DNA of 25,875 bases from Actinomycetes bacterium. Lineage in GTDB: Bacteria; Actinomycetota; Acidimicrobiia; Acidimicrobiales; JAMCPL01. The DNA is taken from assembly GCA_021846725.1 (NCBI GenBank), contig JAJZWK010000007.1, forward strand, positions 1 to 25,875, read 5' to 3'. The stretch's first letter is position 1; every line of letters begins with the position of its first letter. The translations under genes were made by a program, and so were the position numbers. Positions 7,660-15,649 of this stretch are shown here, one piece after another. The notes beneath the pieces are model-generated. The model saw nothing but the letters and a program-made list of their open reading frames with translations. It was not told the DNA's origin and searched no databases.

Positions 7660-8907
7660 AAAATAGACACGCGGAATACGCGATGATATACCACAAAACA
7701 CTTCATAACTTATAGTACCCAACTTCCTCGCCACATCAGATGCAGTTATCCGGTCGTCTCCCTGCTCTCCTATAACCACTACTTCGTCGCCTACCGATAC
7801 ACTCGTATTGGGACCACAATCGATAAGAATTTGATCCATGGTCACGGTACCAGCAATCGGTCTTTTCTCCCCTCTTAGTAAAACATACCCATTGGTGTCC
7901 TCACTGGAATCAAGTCCTGGCTTGAATAGACCCCGCGGCAAACCATCAGCATAACCAAGCGGAACGGTCGCAATTACTGATCGCCTATCCAGTCTATAGT
8001 AGCGACCATAAGAGAGCCTCTCTCCTTTTTCAAGTTGGCGTACATGGCTGACCCTTGCCTTCAGTGACAGCGCAGGGATGAGCTTACCGGGAGGTGGCGG
8101 TAATTGAGACCCAACTGGATGGCTGCCTACCTGCTCAGCCAATCTTACCTGCTCAGCCAGTTTGGCAGCTACCATTTCAGATGGTGTCTCACCATAGATC
8201 GATATGCCACAACGTACCATATCCAATCGAGTAGAAGGATGTGCAATCGCTCCCGCTGAGTTTGCCAAGTGAAGTATGATAGAAGATCCTTCAAAATACC
8301 CAACTTCACCACATACGCTCTTAAGCGCTTCAAGCTGTCTATTTGTAAACTCTATATCTTCGCTACAGTCACCATCGGCCACCGCCAAGTGGCTCCATAA
8401 GCCAGTGACTCTAAGAGATGGAAATCCGGAAAGCAATTCCATCACACCATCAAGTTTTTTGATGTCAGCCCCCACTCTGTGCATTCCGGTATCTACCTTA
8501 AGGTGCACATCCACCTTTCGACCCATTGATTGAGCGACCTCACCTATCCGCTTGATACCCTCTGCACTGTACACAGTAGGAATAATGCCCAGCTCAAGCA
8601 AGTCACGGATATCATTACTGTTGGTACCTACTGATGGCTCCTGAAGTAATAGTATAGGCGCATCTGTAACAACCTCTCTTACCTCAAGCGCTTCTTCGCC
8701 AAAGGCAACAGCCAACCATTGTGCCCCACCATCCAATGCAGCTACGGCAACCTCCTGCGCTCCATGCCCATAGGCATTAGCTTTCACCACAGCACACAAC
8801 ATCGAAGGTTTGACCATGCTGGCCAGTAAACTGACATTACTTCTTATAGCGGAGAGATCTACTTCAGCCCACGCACCCCTTCTATCGGGCTGCCAATCAA
8901 TGCCCAT
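7654..8907 (-). CDS. alr: Alanine racemase
   Basis: Alr is a PLP enzyme that converts L-alanine to D-alanine for peptidoglycan. From ATG at 8907 (417 residues) the PLP lysine is K42 in AVVKANAYGHG. The other catalytic base is the tyrosine of TVPLGYADGLPR. Further family blocks are HLKVDTGMHRVG, LHLANSAGA, VRCGISIYG and GTVTMDQILIDCG. An insertion before LSLKARV holds a partly repeated LAEQV and a run of four prolines. The frame stays open upstream, but the extra 19 residues are encoded inside nnr and do not look like the family. The chosen start overlaps the end of nnr by 11 bases, indicating translational coupling. Confidence 0.95.
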   Translation of the reverse strand: MGIDWQPDRRGAWAEVDLSAIRSNVSLLASMVKPSMLCAVVKANAYGHGAQEVAVAALDGGAQWLAVAFGEEALEVREVVTDAPILLLQEPSVGTNSNDIRDLLELGIIPTVYSAEGIKRIGEVAQSMGRKVDVHLKVDTGMHRVGADIKKLDGVMELLSGFPSLRVTGLWSHLAVADGDCSEDIEFTNRQLEALKSVCGEVGYFEGSSIILHLANSAGAIAHPSTRLDMVRCGISIYGETPSEMVAAKLAEQVRLAEQVGSHPVGSQLPPPPGKLIPALSLKARVSHVRQLEKGERLSYGRYYRLDRRSVIATVPLGYADGLPRGLFKPGLDSSEDTNGYVLLRGEKRPIAGTVTMDQILIDCGPNTSVSVGDEVVVIGEQGDDRITASDVARKLGTISYEVFCGISSRIPRVYFN

Positions 8908-10324
8908 AAGATAGCTCGACTGTCGACATCCACTCTGCCACCAGTTCGGGGATATCCATTGCAACCAACCCTTCCGACCTACCTAGTCGTGACGCTTGGC
9001 CATGTACATAAGCAGCCAGAGCAGCCACAAGTGACAAGCGTGAATTATCAGCACAACGTGCAATGAACCCTCCAATAATGCCAGACAGCACATCGCCACT
9101 ACCTGCAGATGCCAGACGAGGAGTCCCAGAAATGACTACATATGCATCTCCTCCAGGATCAGCGACAACAGTAGTAGGGCCTTTGAGCAACACTGGCACT
9201 CCAAGGAGGACCGACAAGCTCCGTGCCTCGTCTATCCTATTACTGCTGATAGAACATCCTGTCAACCGTGCTGCCTCACCATCGTGTGGAGTCAATACTA
9301 TATCTTTACGTCCACGTAATACATCGACTGCCTCACTACGACTACCAAGCGCATATAACCCATCCGCATCCACGACTAGGGGAATAGGGACATTCTGTAA
9401 CAATTTCCTAATTTCGCTAACAACCTCAGGGCTGCGACCGAGACCGGGACCTACTACAAGTGATTTGCACCTGGAGGCCTCTTCTATCACCCTACTCGAC
9501 CAATTGCTATACTCTTCTCCAAAACGACCAAGCGGTATTTTTACCACCTCTGGTATAGCAGACGAATCCACCTCCCCGCCAAGAGTCGCCAACCTGACCA
9601 TTCCTGCACCTGCTCGTAATGCCCCAGAAGCACACATCAATGCAGCACCCATCATGCCCGAGGAACCAGCAACTATGCAGGTAGCAGACATCCATTTATG
9701 AGCATCTCTATTTCTAGCAGGGATATTGTCTGCTACATCTCTATCTTCTATGACATGTATTTTTGCCGTCTGTGACGAATCAATACCTATATCGGCAATA
9801 TGCAATCTTCCTGAGAGCTTTGCTCCGTCACTTTGAATAAGACCGGGCTTTAGCGCTGCCATCACTACCGTCTCTACTGCCTGTAGCGGATTACCAGAAG
9901 CTTCACCTGTATCTCCATATACCCCAGAGGGAATATCCACAGCCAGTACGGGGACACCTACAGGCAGTACCGGTGGATAATAAGTGCCATGGAATCCAGT
10001 ACCGTAAGCCGCATCTATTACAAGATCGTAGCTATACTTGGCCAATTTGTCTACACAGTCCGGTATCTCGCCACAATCTGGCGGCACAATATCGACCACC
10101 GCCCCACGATCCATCAGAAAGGCAGCAGCTACCCTGCCGTCTTCGCCATTATTCCCCTTGCCTGCAATAACCAGTATTCTGCGTCCATAAGCGCCACCAA
10201 GTAACGACAGTGCACGCTGTCCAACCGCATATCCCGCCCTCTCTACCAATACCTGCAACCCAATATCTTGATGAGCCAACTCATCAAGGGATCTCATCTC
10301 TTCAACCGTAACTACGGGTATCAT
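8897..10324 (-). CDS. nnr: Bifunctional NAD(P)H-hydrate epimerase / ADP-dependent dehydratase
   Basis: This fused repair enzyme restores hydrated NADH/NADPH. The N-terminal YjeF_N epimerase domain (about 1-210) shows AGKGNNGEDGRVAAA and LVIDAAYGTGFHG. The C-terminal ribokinase-like dehydratase domain (about 215-475) shows AGSSGMMGAALMCASGALRAG, VVGPGLGRSPE, LVVDADGLYAL, LTPHDGEAARLTG and the nucleotide-binding ASAGSGDVLSGIIGG. The second glycine of the common NNGGDG is replaced by glutamate. The start could be ATG at 10324 or a TTG two codons upstream (10330); neither has a clear ribosome binding site. It precedes alr, with which it overlaps, as in many Actinobacteria and Firmicutes. Confidence 0.94.
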   Translation of the reverse strand: MIPVVTVEEMRSLDELAHQDIGLQVLVERAGYAVGQRALSLLGGAYGRRILVIAGKGNNGEDGRVAAAFLMDRGAVVDIVPPDCGEIPDCVDKLAKYSYDLVIDAAYGTGFHGTYYPPVLPVGVPVLAVDIPSGVYGDTGEASGNPLQAVETVVMAALKPGLIQSDGAKLSGRLHIADIGIDSSQTAKIHVIEDRDVADNIPARNRDAHKWMSATCIVAGSSGMMGAALMCASGALRAGAGMVRLATLGGEVDSSAIPEVVKIPLGRFGEEYSNWSSRVIEEASRCKSLVVGPGLGRSPEVVSEIRKLLQNVPIPLVVDADGLYALGSRSEAVDVLRGRKDIVLTPHDGEAARLTGCSISSNRIDEARSLSVLLGVPVLLKGPTTVVADPGGDAYVVISGTPRLASAGSGDVLSGIIGGFIARCADNSRLSLVAALAAYVHGQASRLGRSEGLVAMDIPELVAEWMSTVELSYGH

Positions 10325-10521
10325 CTTCAACTACTATATCAGGAAAGATATTCCAGTAAGCATAACCAGAGGAATAGCTAATAGTGTAGCGTTACCTGGC
10401 AAGTCAAGAGTGTCGTCTGACCAGCGAAAGCCCATGGTTGTTTGTAGGGCAAGTGACAGCAGACTACTAATAGCCATACCTTATGAACAACTGCTACAAT
10501 ACTCGTAAGGAGGATAGTATT

Positions 10522-11412
10522 ATGAACAACAATCACGAACAATTAGAGAGGATGTCGAGTGGAAAAGGTTTTATAGCCGCACTCGACCAAAGCGGAGGAA
10601 GCACGCCCGGAGCGCTTGCCAGGTATGGGATTCCCCGCGAGTCCTACAGCGATGACGAAATGCTCTCCCTCATACATGAAATGCGCTCTAGAATAATTAT
10701 AAATCCAAGCTTTCGTTCAGAGCGCATTCTCGCAGCGATCCTATTCGAAGACACGATAGATCGTGAAATTGAAGGTGTCGGATCTGCCGAGTATCTATGG
10801 ACAAAAAAGCACATAGTACCGTTCCTGAAGACGGACAAAGGTCTGGCAGAGGAATCCGATGGGGCACAGTGCATGAAGCCGATCCCTGATTTACAGACAC
10901 TCCTCGACAAAGGGTTACACAAAGGGGTATTTGGAACCAAAATGCGTTCGGTCATTCATATGGCCAACCCCAAGGGTATAGCAGCAGTAGTAGACCAACA
11001 ATTCGAGATCGCACAACAGATATCCAAGACCGGTCTCGTACCTATTCTAGAGCCGGAAGTAGACATCAAAAGCCCCGAGAAAGAGGCAGCTGAGTCTCTT
11101 CTAAATGACTCCCTCGTCGATCACCTGGACCAACTCGACTCAGACGAAATAGTGATGCTCAAACTCACCCTACCCGAACACGCCGATCTTTACGCTCCAC
11201 TGTTGGAGCACCGCAACGTACTACGGATTGCAGCACTTTCAGGAGGATACAGCCGAGAGGAAGCAAATGAACGACTGGCAGCTAATCACGGCATGATTGC
11301 CAGCTTCTCTCGAGCTCTCACCGAAGGTCTCAAGGTTACCATGACAGATGAGGAGTTTACCGCCGAACTGGGGCACTCGATAGATGAGATCTACGAAGCA
11401 TCTATCACCTGA
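10522..11412 (+). CDS. fda: Class I fructose-bisphosphate aldolase
   Basis: This Schiff-base aldolase cleaves fructose-1,6-bisphosphate into two triose phosphates in glycolysis and works in reverse in gluconeogenesis. The sequence follows the staphylococcal FdaA type from end to end: KGFIAALDQSGGSTPGAL near the N-terminus, ILAAILFEDTIDREIEG, FLKTDKGLAEE, GTKMRSVIH, LVPILEPEVDI, VMLKLTLPE and ALSGGYSREEANE. With ATG at 10522 it has 296 residues, as that family does. The start is firm because AAGGAGG (10507-10513) lies eight bases upstream; an in-frame upstream ATG at 10483 would add 13 unrelated residues. It is transcribed alone, divergent from nnr and convergent with glmM. The symbol is by similarity to fda/fdaA. 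Confidence 0.95.
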   Translation: MNNNHEQLERMSSGKGFIAALDQSGGSTPGALARYGIPRESYSDDEMLSLIHEMRSRIIINPSFRSERILAAILFEDTIDREIEGVGSAEYLWTKKHIVPFLKTDKGLAEESDGAQCMKPIPDLQTLLDKGLHKGVFGTKMRSVIHMANPKGIAAVVDQQFEIAQQISKTGLVPILEPEVDIKSPEKEAAESLLNDSLVDHLDQLDSDEIVMLKLTLPEHADLYAPLLEHRNVLRIAALSGGYSREEANERLAANHGMIASFSRALTEGLKVTMTDEEFTAELGHSIDEIYEASIT

Positions 11413-11458
11413 AGTATCCGTTCCCCGAAGCATCCCTATTACGAAGTATCCCTATCGC
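11411..11458. repeat. 16-bp imperfect tandem repeat x3 after the aldolase gene
   Basis: Three 16-bp units beginning GAAGTATCC, GAAGCATCC and GAAGTATCC occupy 11411-11426, 11427-11442 and 11443-11458. The first overlaps the stop codon of the aldolase gene. Confidence 0.8.
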
Positions 11459-11520
11459 ACCCAGTTAATCTGTTCAGACGGTTACACTGGAACAATCAAT
11501 TGGCGACCTAATGACTAAAC

Positions 11521-11566
11521 ACACCCCCGCAATCCCCTGGCTTTAGCCATGGGGAGGATGTCAGTA
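11521..11566 (+). mobile_element. Orphan IS200/IS605-like right-end hairpin
   Basis: A hairpin pairs CCCC (11534-11537) with GGGG (11551-11554) and TGGC with GCCA around a TTTA loop, with one bulged T (11550). It is framed by AAT before and AGGATGTCA after. From memory this matches the imperfect, bulged subterminal hairpin at the right end of IS200/IS605-family elements, which is also the 3' part of TnpB-associated omega RNA (form: AATCCCC..GCTTTAGC..GGGGAG..TCA). No tnpA or tnpB is in the window. It would be a remnant, a solo end or a small non-autonomous element. No T run follows, so it is not a usual terminator. Confidence 0.55.
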
Positions 11567-11584
11567 ATATCATGCATGACTATT

Positions 11585-11619
11585 GGTTTTCACCATGGTT
11601 TTCACCATGGTTTTCACCA
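11585..11619. repeat. 12-bp tandem repeat, nearly three copies
   Basis: GGTTTTCACCAT occurs at 11585-11596 and 11597-11608, followed by GGTTTTCACCA at 11609-11619. The array lies 18 bases after the IS-like end and downstream of glmM. Confidence 0.9.
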
Positions 11620-11687
11620 GACAAATAACGCTCTGAACAACCGAATGGTCACACCACCCACGAGAGAGACATTACTTACGAAACAGG

Positions 11688-13076
11688 CTATTTTGAGGAT
11701 GAGGGTGAAAGCATACTCAGCGTAGAAACACGCTCCAGCCTACCGGCCAACTTTCCTGCCAATTCACCGGCAAAATGCTCGTCATCGCATTCCACCATTA
11801 TCCTTACAAGTGGTTCGGTGCCACTAGCCCTTACCAGTACCCTTCCTGCACCGTCGAGCATCTCCTCTACCTCATGTAACGCCTCAATAGCTGCCGGCAT
11901 AGATAGAACTGCGTCTGGATCGGGAGCCATCACGTTCATCAATACCTGTGGCACCCTCTTCAGCAGACCGGTCGTAAGCTCTTCAAGCGTCTTTCCTGAT
12001 CTCGTTACCAGATCGGCAAGCATAAGAGCCGTCAAGATACCGTCGCCCGTAGTAGCCATGGATCTGAATATGATATGACCTGACTGTTCGCCACCAATAG
12101 ACAAGCCAAGTCTATCCAGTTCCTCCAGGATATAGCGATCTCCTACCATGGTCTCGCGCACCCTGATACCCCTGTCCTTTAACAAATTTATAAGACCAAG
12201 GTTAGACATAACGGAAACTACCACTGTCTGCCCAGCAAGACAACCCCGCTCCAACATATCAAGCGCAAAGAGAGCTATAAGCTCGTCTCCATCCACTATC
12301 CGTCCGCTACCCGTTACAGCGACCAAGCGGTCCCCGTCCCCGTCCACGGCAAGACCAATATGAGCACCCATGGAAACGACCTCCTCAGCGAGCATTTCCG
12401 GATGCGTAGATCCGCAGTTTTCGTTTATGTTGATACCGTCCGGGCTGCAACCGACAGCAACTACGTCTGCACCTGCACGTTTGAATGCCTCGGGAAATGC
12501 CTTCCATGCAGATCCATTTGCACAATCAACAACCACAGCAAGATTACCGAGACTCCTTCCATCCAAGGAACCAATCAGATGGTCCAAATACCCCTCTTCG
12601 GCTCCATCTACTGGAATAATCCTTCCTACCGCATGACCAGAAGCTGGACGCGGTTTGCGCTTAGTTCCTCGTATGCAGCCCTCAATCTCTTCTTCTATGC
12701 TCTTTTCAACTGCTTCATTCAGCTTTAGGCCACCGGTAGCAAACACTTTTACACCATTATCTTTGAATGGGTTGTGGGATGCAGATATGACGACCCCAGG
12801 TATGCCCTGTGTCTCACAGTACCAGGCTACACCCGGAGTAGTAAATACTCCCAGATCATAGACATCTGCTCCCTCAGAGGTAATCCCAGCCGAAACAGCG
12901 GCCTGCAGCATAGTACTTGACCTACGGCTGTCACGACCTACTGCAATTCGATCAGCTGGTATAACTCTCGCAACCGCCCGGCCTATCGTCATGACGAGTT
13001 CGGGTGAAAGCTCTAAGTTGGCTACTCCCCTGATACCATCAGTGCCAAACGACAAAGAAATGGATTCTTTGGTCAT
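11688..13076 (-). CDS. glmM: Phosphoglucosamine mutase
   Basis: GlmM converts glucosamine-6-phosphate to glucosamine-1-phosphate, feeding UDP-GlcNAc and peptidoglycan synthesis. The N-terminus FGTDGIRGVAN, the phosphoserine loop VVISASHNPFKDNG (S100), the Mg-binding loop AVDGDGDR (D245, D247, D249), the sugar loop GGEQSGH and the C-terminal phosphate-binding RASGTEPLVRIMVE are all present. Length 462 is normal. It lies 37 bases after rpsI in the same direction, the usual actinobacterial arrangement, so it is probably co-transcribed from the ribosomal cluster. Only a weak AAAG precedes the ATG. glmS is not in the window. Confidence 0.97.
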   Translation of the reverse strand: MTKESISLSFGTDGIRGVANLELSPELVMTIGRAVARVIPADRIAVGRDSRRSSTMLQAAVSAGITSEGADVYDLGVFTTPGVAWYCETQGIPGVVISASHNPFKDNGVKVFATGGLKLNEAVEKSIEEEIEGCIRGTKRKPRPASGHAVGRIIPVDGAEEGYLDHLIGSLDGRSLGNLAVVVDCANGSAWKAFPEAFKRAGADVVAVGCSPDGININENCGSTHPEMLAEEVVSMGAHIGLAVDGDGDRLVAVTGSGRIVDGDELIALFALDMLERGCLAGQTVVVSVMSNLGLINLLKDRGIRVRETMVGDRYILEELDRLGLSIGGEQSGHIIFRSMATTGDGILTALMLADLVTRSGKTLEELTTGLLKRVPQVLMNVMAPDPDAVLSMPAAIEALHEVEEMLDGAGRVLVRASGTEPLVRIMVECDDEHFAGELAGKLAGRLERVSTLSMLSPSSSK

Positions 13077-13113
13077 ATTTCTTTGTTCATGTCATATCAG
13101 ATACTTGGCGCGA

Positions 13114-13524
13114 TCAACGCTTGGAATACTGTGGAGCCTTTCGTGCTTTCTTGAGGCCATATTTCTTGGACTCCTTTACCCTGGCATCTCTCGTCAACAA
13201 CTTTTCATGCTTCAATACGCTTTTCAAATCGGGGTCAAGCTCTATCAAAGCTCTCGCCACACCAAGCCTGAGAGCCCCAGCCTGGCCGGATATACCACCT
13301 CCATTTATGGTCGCATCTATATCATAGCGACCTTTAATGTCAAAGTCAGCTACCCGTAATGCACCCAGAGCGTGATACCTATGGCTGGCTGAAGTAAAAT
13401 ACTCCTCCAGGGGCTTACGGTTGACAATAATACGCCCTTCACCAGGCCTGATCCTCACTCTAGCAATGGCCTCTTTACGCCTCCCGGTAACCTGCAATAC
13501 AGGCAATGCTTTCTTCTCTTTCAC
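13114..13524 (-). CDS. rpsI: 30S ribosomal protein S9
   Basis: S9 belongs to the head of the small subunit; its C-terminal tail reaches the P-site tRNA. The protein (136 residues) shows TGRRKEAIARVRIRPG, the glycine-rich NGGGISGQAGALRLGVARAL and the C-terminal KKARKAPQYSKR, ending in the conserved K-R. The start codon is GTG and overlaps the rplM stop by one base (TAGTG). A near-perfect AAGGAGGT (complement of 13531-13538) sits about six bases upstream. rplM and rpsI form the usual pair. Confidence 0.97.
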   Translation of the reverse strand: MKEKKALPVLQVTGRRKEAIARVRIRPGEGRIIVNRKPLEEYFTSASHRYHALGALRVADFDIKGRYDIDATINGGGISGQAGALRLGVARALIELDPDLKSVLKHEKLLTRDARVKESKKYGLKKARKAPQYSKR

Positions 13525-14057
13525 TACTTCACCTCCTTGGTATCATCAGATCCATCCGTATGGCGATTCGTGGAGTTTGAAACTGCAACAACCGAAGAAG
13601 GGAGCTTCGCGTGTGTAACTTCCAACGGCAATGGCTTCTGAGCCTGATGTGGATGATCGCTGCCACGATAAACATGCAACTTGCCAAGCTGCCTTCTTCC
13701 CAATCTCCCCTTTGGCAACATCCCCCTGACAGCCATTTTTACTACCTCATCCGGCTTTTTGTCCAAAAGATCCGAGTAACGATATGCTTTCAACCCACCG
13801 GGATACCCGGAATGTGTATAGTGGTACAGCTTGTCACCCTTGGATGCCGTCATCACGACTTTAGCGGCATTCACTACTATGACATTATCTCCTGTATCCA
13901 GATTCGGAGTGAAGATGGGCTTATGCTTGCCACGAAGAAGCCGGGCAATTTCTGATGCCATCCTACCAAGAACCATACCATCCGCATCTATGACATACCA
14001 CTGGCGCTTTATGCTGTTCTCGCTTGGCGTATATGTCTTACCAGCCATATGCATCAT
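13524..14057 (-). CDS. rplM: 50S ribosomal protein L13
   Basis: L13 is an early assembly protein of the large subunit. The blocks RQWYVIDADGMVLGRMAS, LLRGKHKPIFTPNLDTGD, VVVNAAKVVMT, PEEVVK-like PDEVVKMAVRGMLPKG and HVYRGSDHPHQAQKP are typical. I choose ATG at 14057 because AGGAG lies nine bases upstream; the frame is open to a TTG at 14081, and ATG 14048 is also possible. The 177-residue protein has about 30 extra residues after the usual end (from about position 145), rich in Ser, Thr and Asp. It overlaps rpsI by one base. Confidence 0.95.
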   Translation of the reverse strand: MMHMAGKTYTPSENSIKRQWYVIDADGMVLGRMASEIARLLRGKHKPIFTPNLDTGDNVIVVNAAKVVMTASKGDKLYHYTHSGYPGGLKAYRYSDLLDKKPDEVVKMAVRGMLPKGRLGRRQLGKLHVYRGSDHPHQAQKPLPLEVTHAKLPSSVVAVSNSTNRHTDGSDDTKEVK

Positions 14058-14080
14058 CTTAATCATCTCCTGAATATCCA

Positions 14081-14116
14081 AACTATCTAGTCACTTAAAA
14101 CTATCTGGCCACTTAC
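14081..14116. repeat. 18-bp imperfect direct repeat
   Basis: AACTATCTAGTCACTTAA (14081-14098) is followed directly by AACTATCTGGCCACTTAC (14099-14116), upstream of rplM. The same gap also holds GATCTAC-TC-GTAGATC, a palindrome at 14164-14179. Confidence 0.8.
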
Positions 14117-14209
14117 TTGTACTTACTCCCCAAGCTAACCATAATACACCATACAGCACTACCGATCTACTCGTAGATCTCTCTTCACTTACCCGTAGAG
14201 AATTATCCT

Positions 14210-15259
14210 CTATTGGTCACCGAGCAGTTCGATGCCGTCATAGTCTACCCTGGCCAAACATAATCCTTCCGGGGGGGCCACAAAAGAGGCCCGCCTGTGT
14301 CCCTGCAACAAAGCGTATAGATCAGCAGGGGTACTCCTGCCTCTTCCTACCTCTACCAGCATGCCTACCAGTGATCTGACCATCTGGTGACAGAAGGACT
14401 TGGCAGTAACTTCAAACGTTATCACATTCCCGCTATTGATGCCACCATCACGCCCCGCTGTGCCTTCACTATTTATCATGGCGCCACCCGACAGCCCTGC
14501 GCCACCCGACAACCCATCGCCACCCGACAGCCCTGCGTAACCCGACAGCCCATCGCCATACCACCACCGTTCATTCCATCTGCGAACCACAAGTCCTGTA
14601 TGAAGCACCTCTCTGATTATAGGCGCACCAGACTTATCACCCTTCTTCCTGCGACAAAACGCTGAAAAATCATGTATACCCAGTATGCAATCTGCAGCTG
14701 TACGCATAGAACGCACATCTAGAGGAGTGCGAACATGCCACACTTGATGCGCAATCAATGGATCTGGATAGAGGGTGTTCATGATTGTATAACTATAACT
14801 CCTGGATGTAGCAGAATACCTGGCATCGAATCCTGCCGGAGCCATACCAGCCTGTAAAATTACCACCTCGGGAGAGAGCATCCTATTAAGAGATCTAGCA
14901 ATACTCCCAGGAGATACCAGTCTGGTAACCACATTGACACCCTTGCCGCCACTACCGCCCACACCACCACTACCAACACTACCGGCACCACCACCGACAG
15001 CATCCTCTTCGGTGCCCCTCTCAGCAGCTTCTTCAGCACCGACGTCAATATCGACATGGATCACCTGATCTCTTGCGTGCACACCTGCATCAGTTCTACC
15101 GGCACAGACTATTCCATCGCAACTGTATGTCATATCTTTTAGTGCATCCATCAATACTCCGGCTACCGTTCTGCAACCTGGCTGAAATGCAAAACCATGA
15201 AAACCCTTGCCGTCGTAGGCAAGACGCATAAACACCCTCACTCGGGATATGCTATCCAC
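14210..15259 (-). CDS. truA: tRNA pseudouridine(38-40) synthase TruA
   Basis: TruA makes pseudouridine at positions 38-40 in the anticodon arm of many tRNAs. The catalytic aspartate is D57 in CAGRTDAGVHARDQ; other family blocks are FDARYSATSRSYSYTI, IHDFSAFCRRKK and FCHQMVRSLVGMLVEVGRG. At 349 residues it is about 80-100 longer than usual. The excess is two low-complexity insertions: a Glu/Ala then Gly/Ser/Val-rich segment (about 74-107) and a repeat LSGxxG segment (about 234-277), the latter from 18-bp DNA repeats. The GTG start at 15259 has no clear ribosome binding site; an ATG at 15229 after GAGGG is the alternative but would clip the first strand. It lies between rplQ and rplM. Confidence 0.94.
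   Translation of the reverse strand: MDSISRVRVFMRLAYDGKGFHGFAFQPGCRTVAGVLMDALKDMTYSCDGIVCAGRTDAGVHARDQVIHVDIDVGAEEAAERGTEEDAVGGGAGSVGSGGVGGSGGKGVNVVTRLVSPGSIARSLNRMLSPEVVILQAGMAPAGFDARYSATSRSYSYTIMNTLYPDPLIAHQVWHVRTPLDVRSMRTAADCILGIHDFSAFCRRKKGDKSGAPIIREVLHTGLVVRRWNERWWYGDGLSGYAGLSGGDGLSGGAGLSGGAMINSEGTAGRDGGINSGNVITFEVTAKSFCHQMVRSLVGMLVEVGRGRSTPADLYALLQGHRRASFVAPPEGLCLARVDYDGIELLGDQ
14482..14553. repeat. 18-bp tandem repeat x4 inside truA
   Basis: Four 18-bp units starting CGCCACCCGACA (the fourth CGTAACCCGACA) lie at 14482-14499, 14500-14517, 14518-14535 and 14536-14553. Units one and three are identical. On the minus strand each unit encodes six residues of the LSGxxG type, so copy number changes keep the frame. 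Confidence 0.9.
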
Positions 15260-15282
15260 CGGCAGGGTAAACCACTACCTGC

Positions 15283-15639
15283 CTATTGGACAAGCTCGAT
15301 TCTTGCCATTGGAGCGTTGTCTCCCGGTCGACGACCCATCTTGAGTATACGAGTATAACCGCCCGGCCTATCGGAATAACGAGGACCTATCTCTTCGAAC
15401 AGTTTATGAGCCATGTCCTTGTCTCTGATCAGTGCTACCACCCTCCTATGGCTATGTACTCCACCTTTTTTTGCCGCAGTTATGACTTTCTCGGCTACAG
15501 GTCTTAACGCTTTGGCTTTTGCTTCGGTGGTGACTAATGCCTCTGCAGCAATGAGGGAGGCAACCAAGTTGCCAAGCATCGCCTTCTCGTGCGATGCACT
15601 TCCACCAAGCCTACGACCTTTTGTAGGGGTACCTCTCAT
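15283..15639 (-). CDS. rplQ: 50S ribosomal protein L17
   Basis: L17 binds 23S rRNA near the exit tunnel. The protein of 118 residues shows GRRLGGSASHEKAMLGNLVASLI, a block for TTEAKAKALRPVAEKVITAAKK and the C-terminal GGYTRILKMGRRPGDNAPMARIEL. AAGGGAG lies a few bases before the ATG. It follows rpoA after ten bases, as in nearly all bacteria. Confidence 0.97.
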   Translation of the reverse strand: MRGTPTKGRRLGGSASHEKAMLGNLVASLIAAEALVTTEAKAKALRPVAEKVITAAKKGGVHSHRRVVALIRDKDMAHKLFEEIGPRYSDRPGGYTRILKMGRRPGDNAPMARIELVQ

Positions 15640-15649
15640 AATAACTCCC

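Noticed and set aside
9063..9701. Plus-strand frame of 212 codons opposite nnr.
   Set aside because: It is antisense to conserved dehydratase motifs and is a codon-bias shadow without family features.
11534..11554. Hairpin considered as a Rho-independent terminator for the aldolase gene.
   Set aside because: No T run follows; the bulged stem and flanks fit an IS200/IS605 end better.
12360..12728. Plus-strand frame of 122 codons within glmM.
   Set aside because: Antisense to the GlmM core, no ribosome binding site and no domain.
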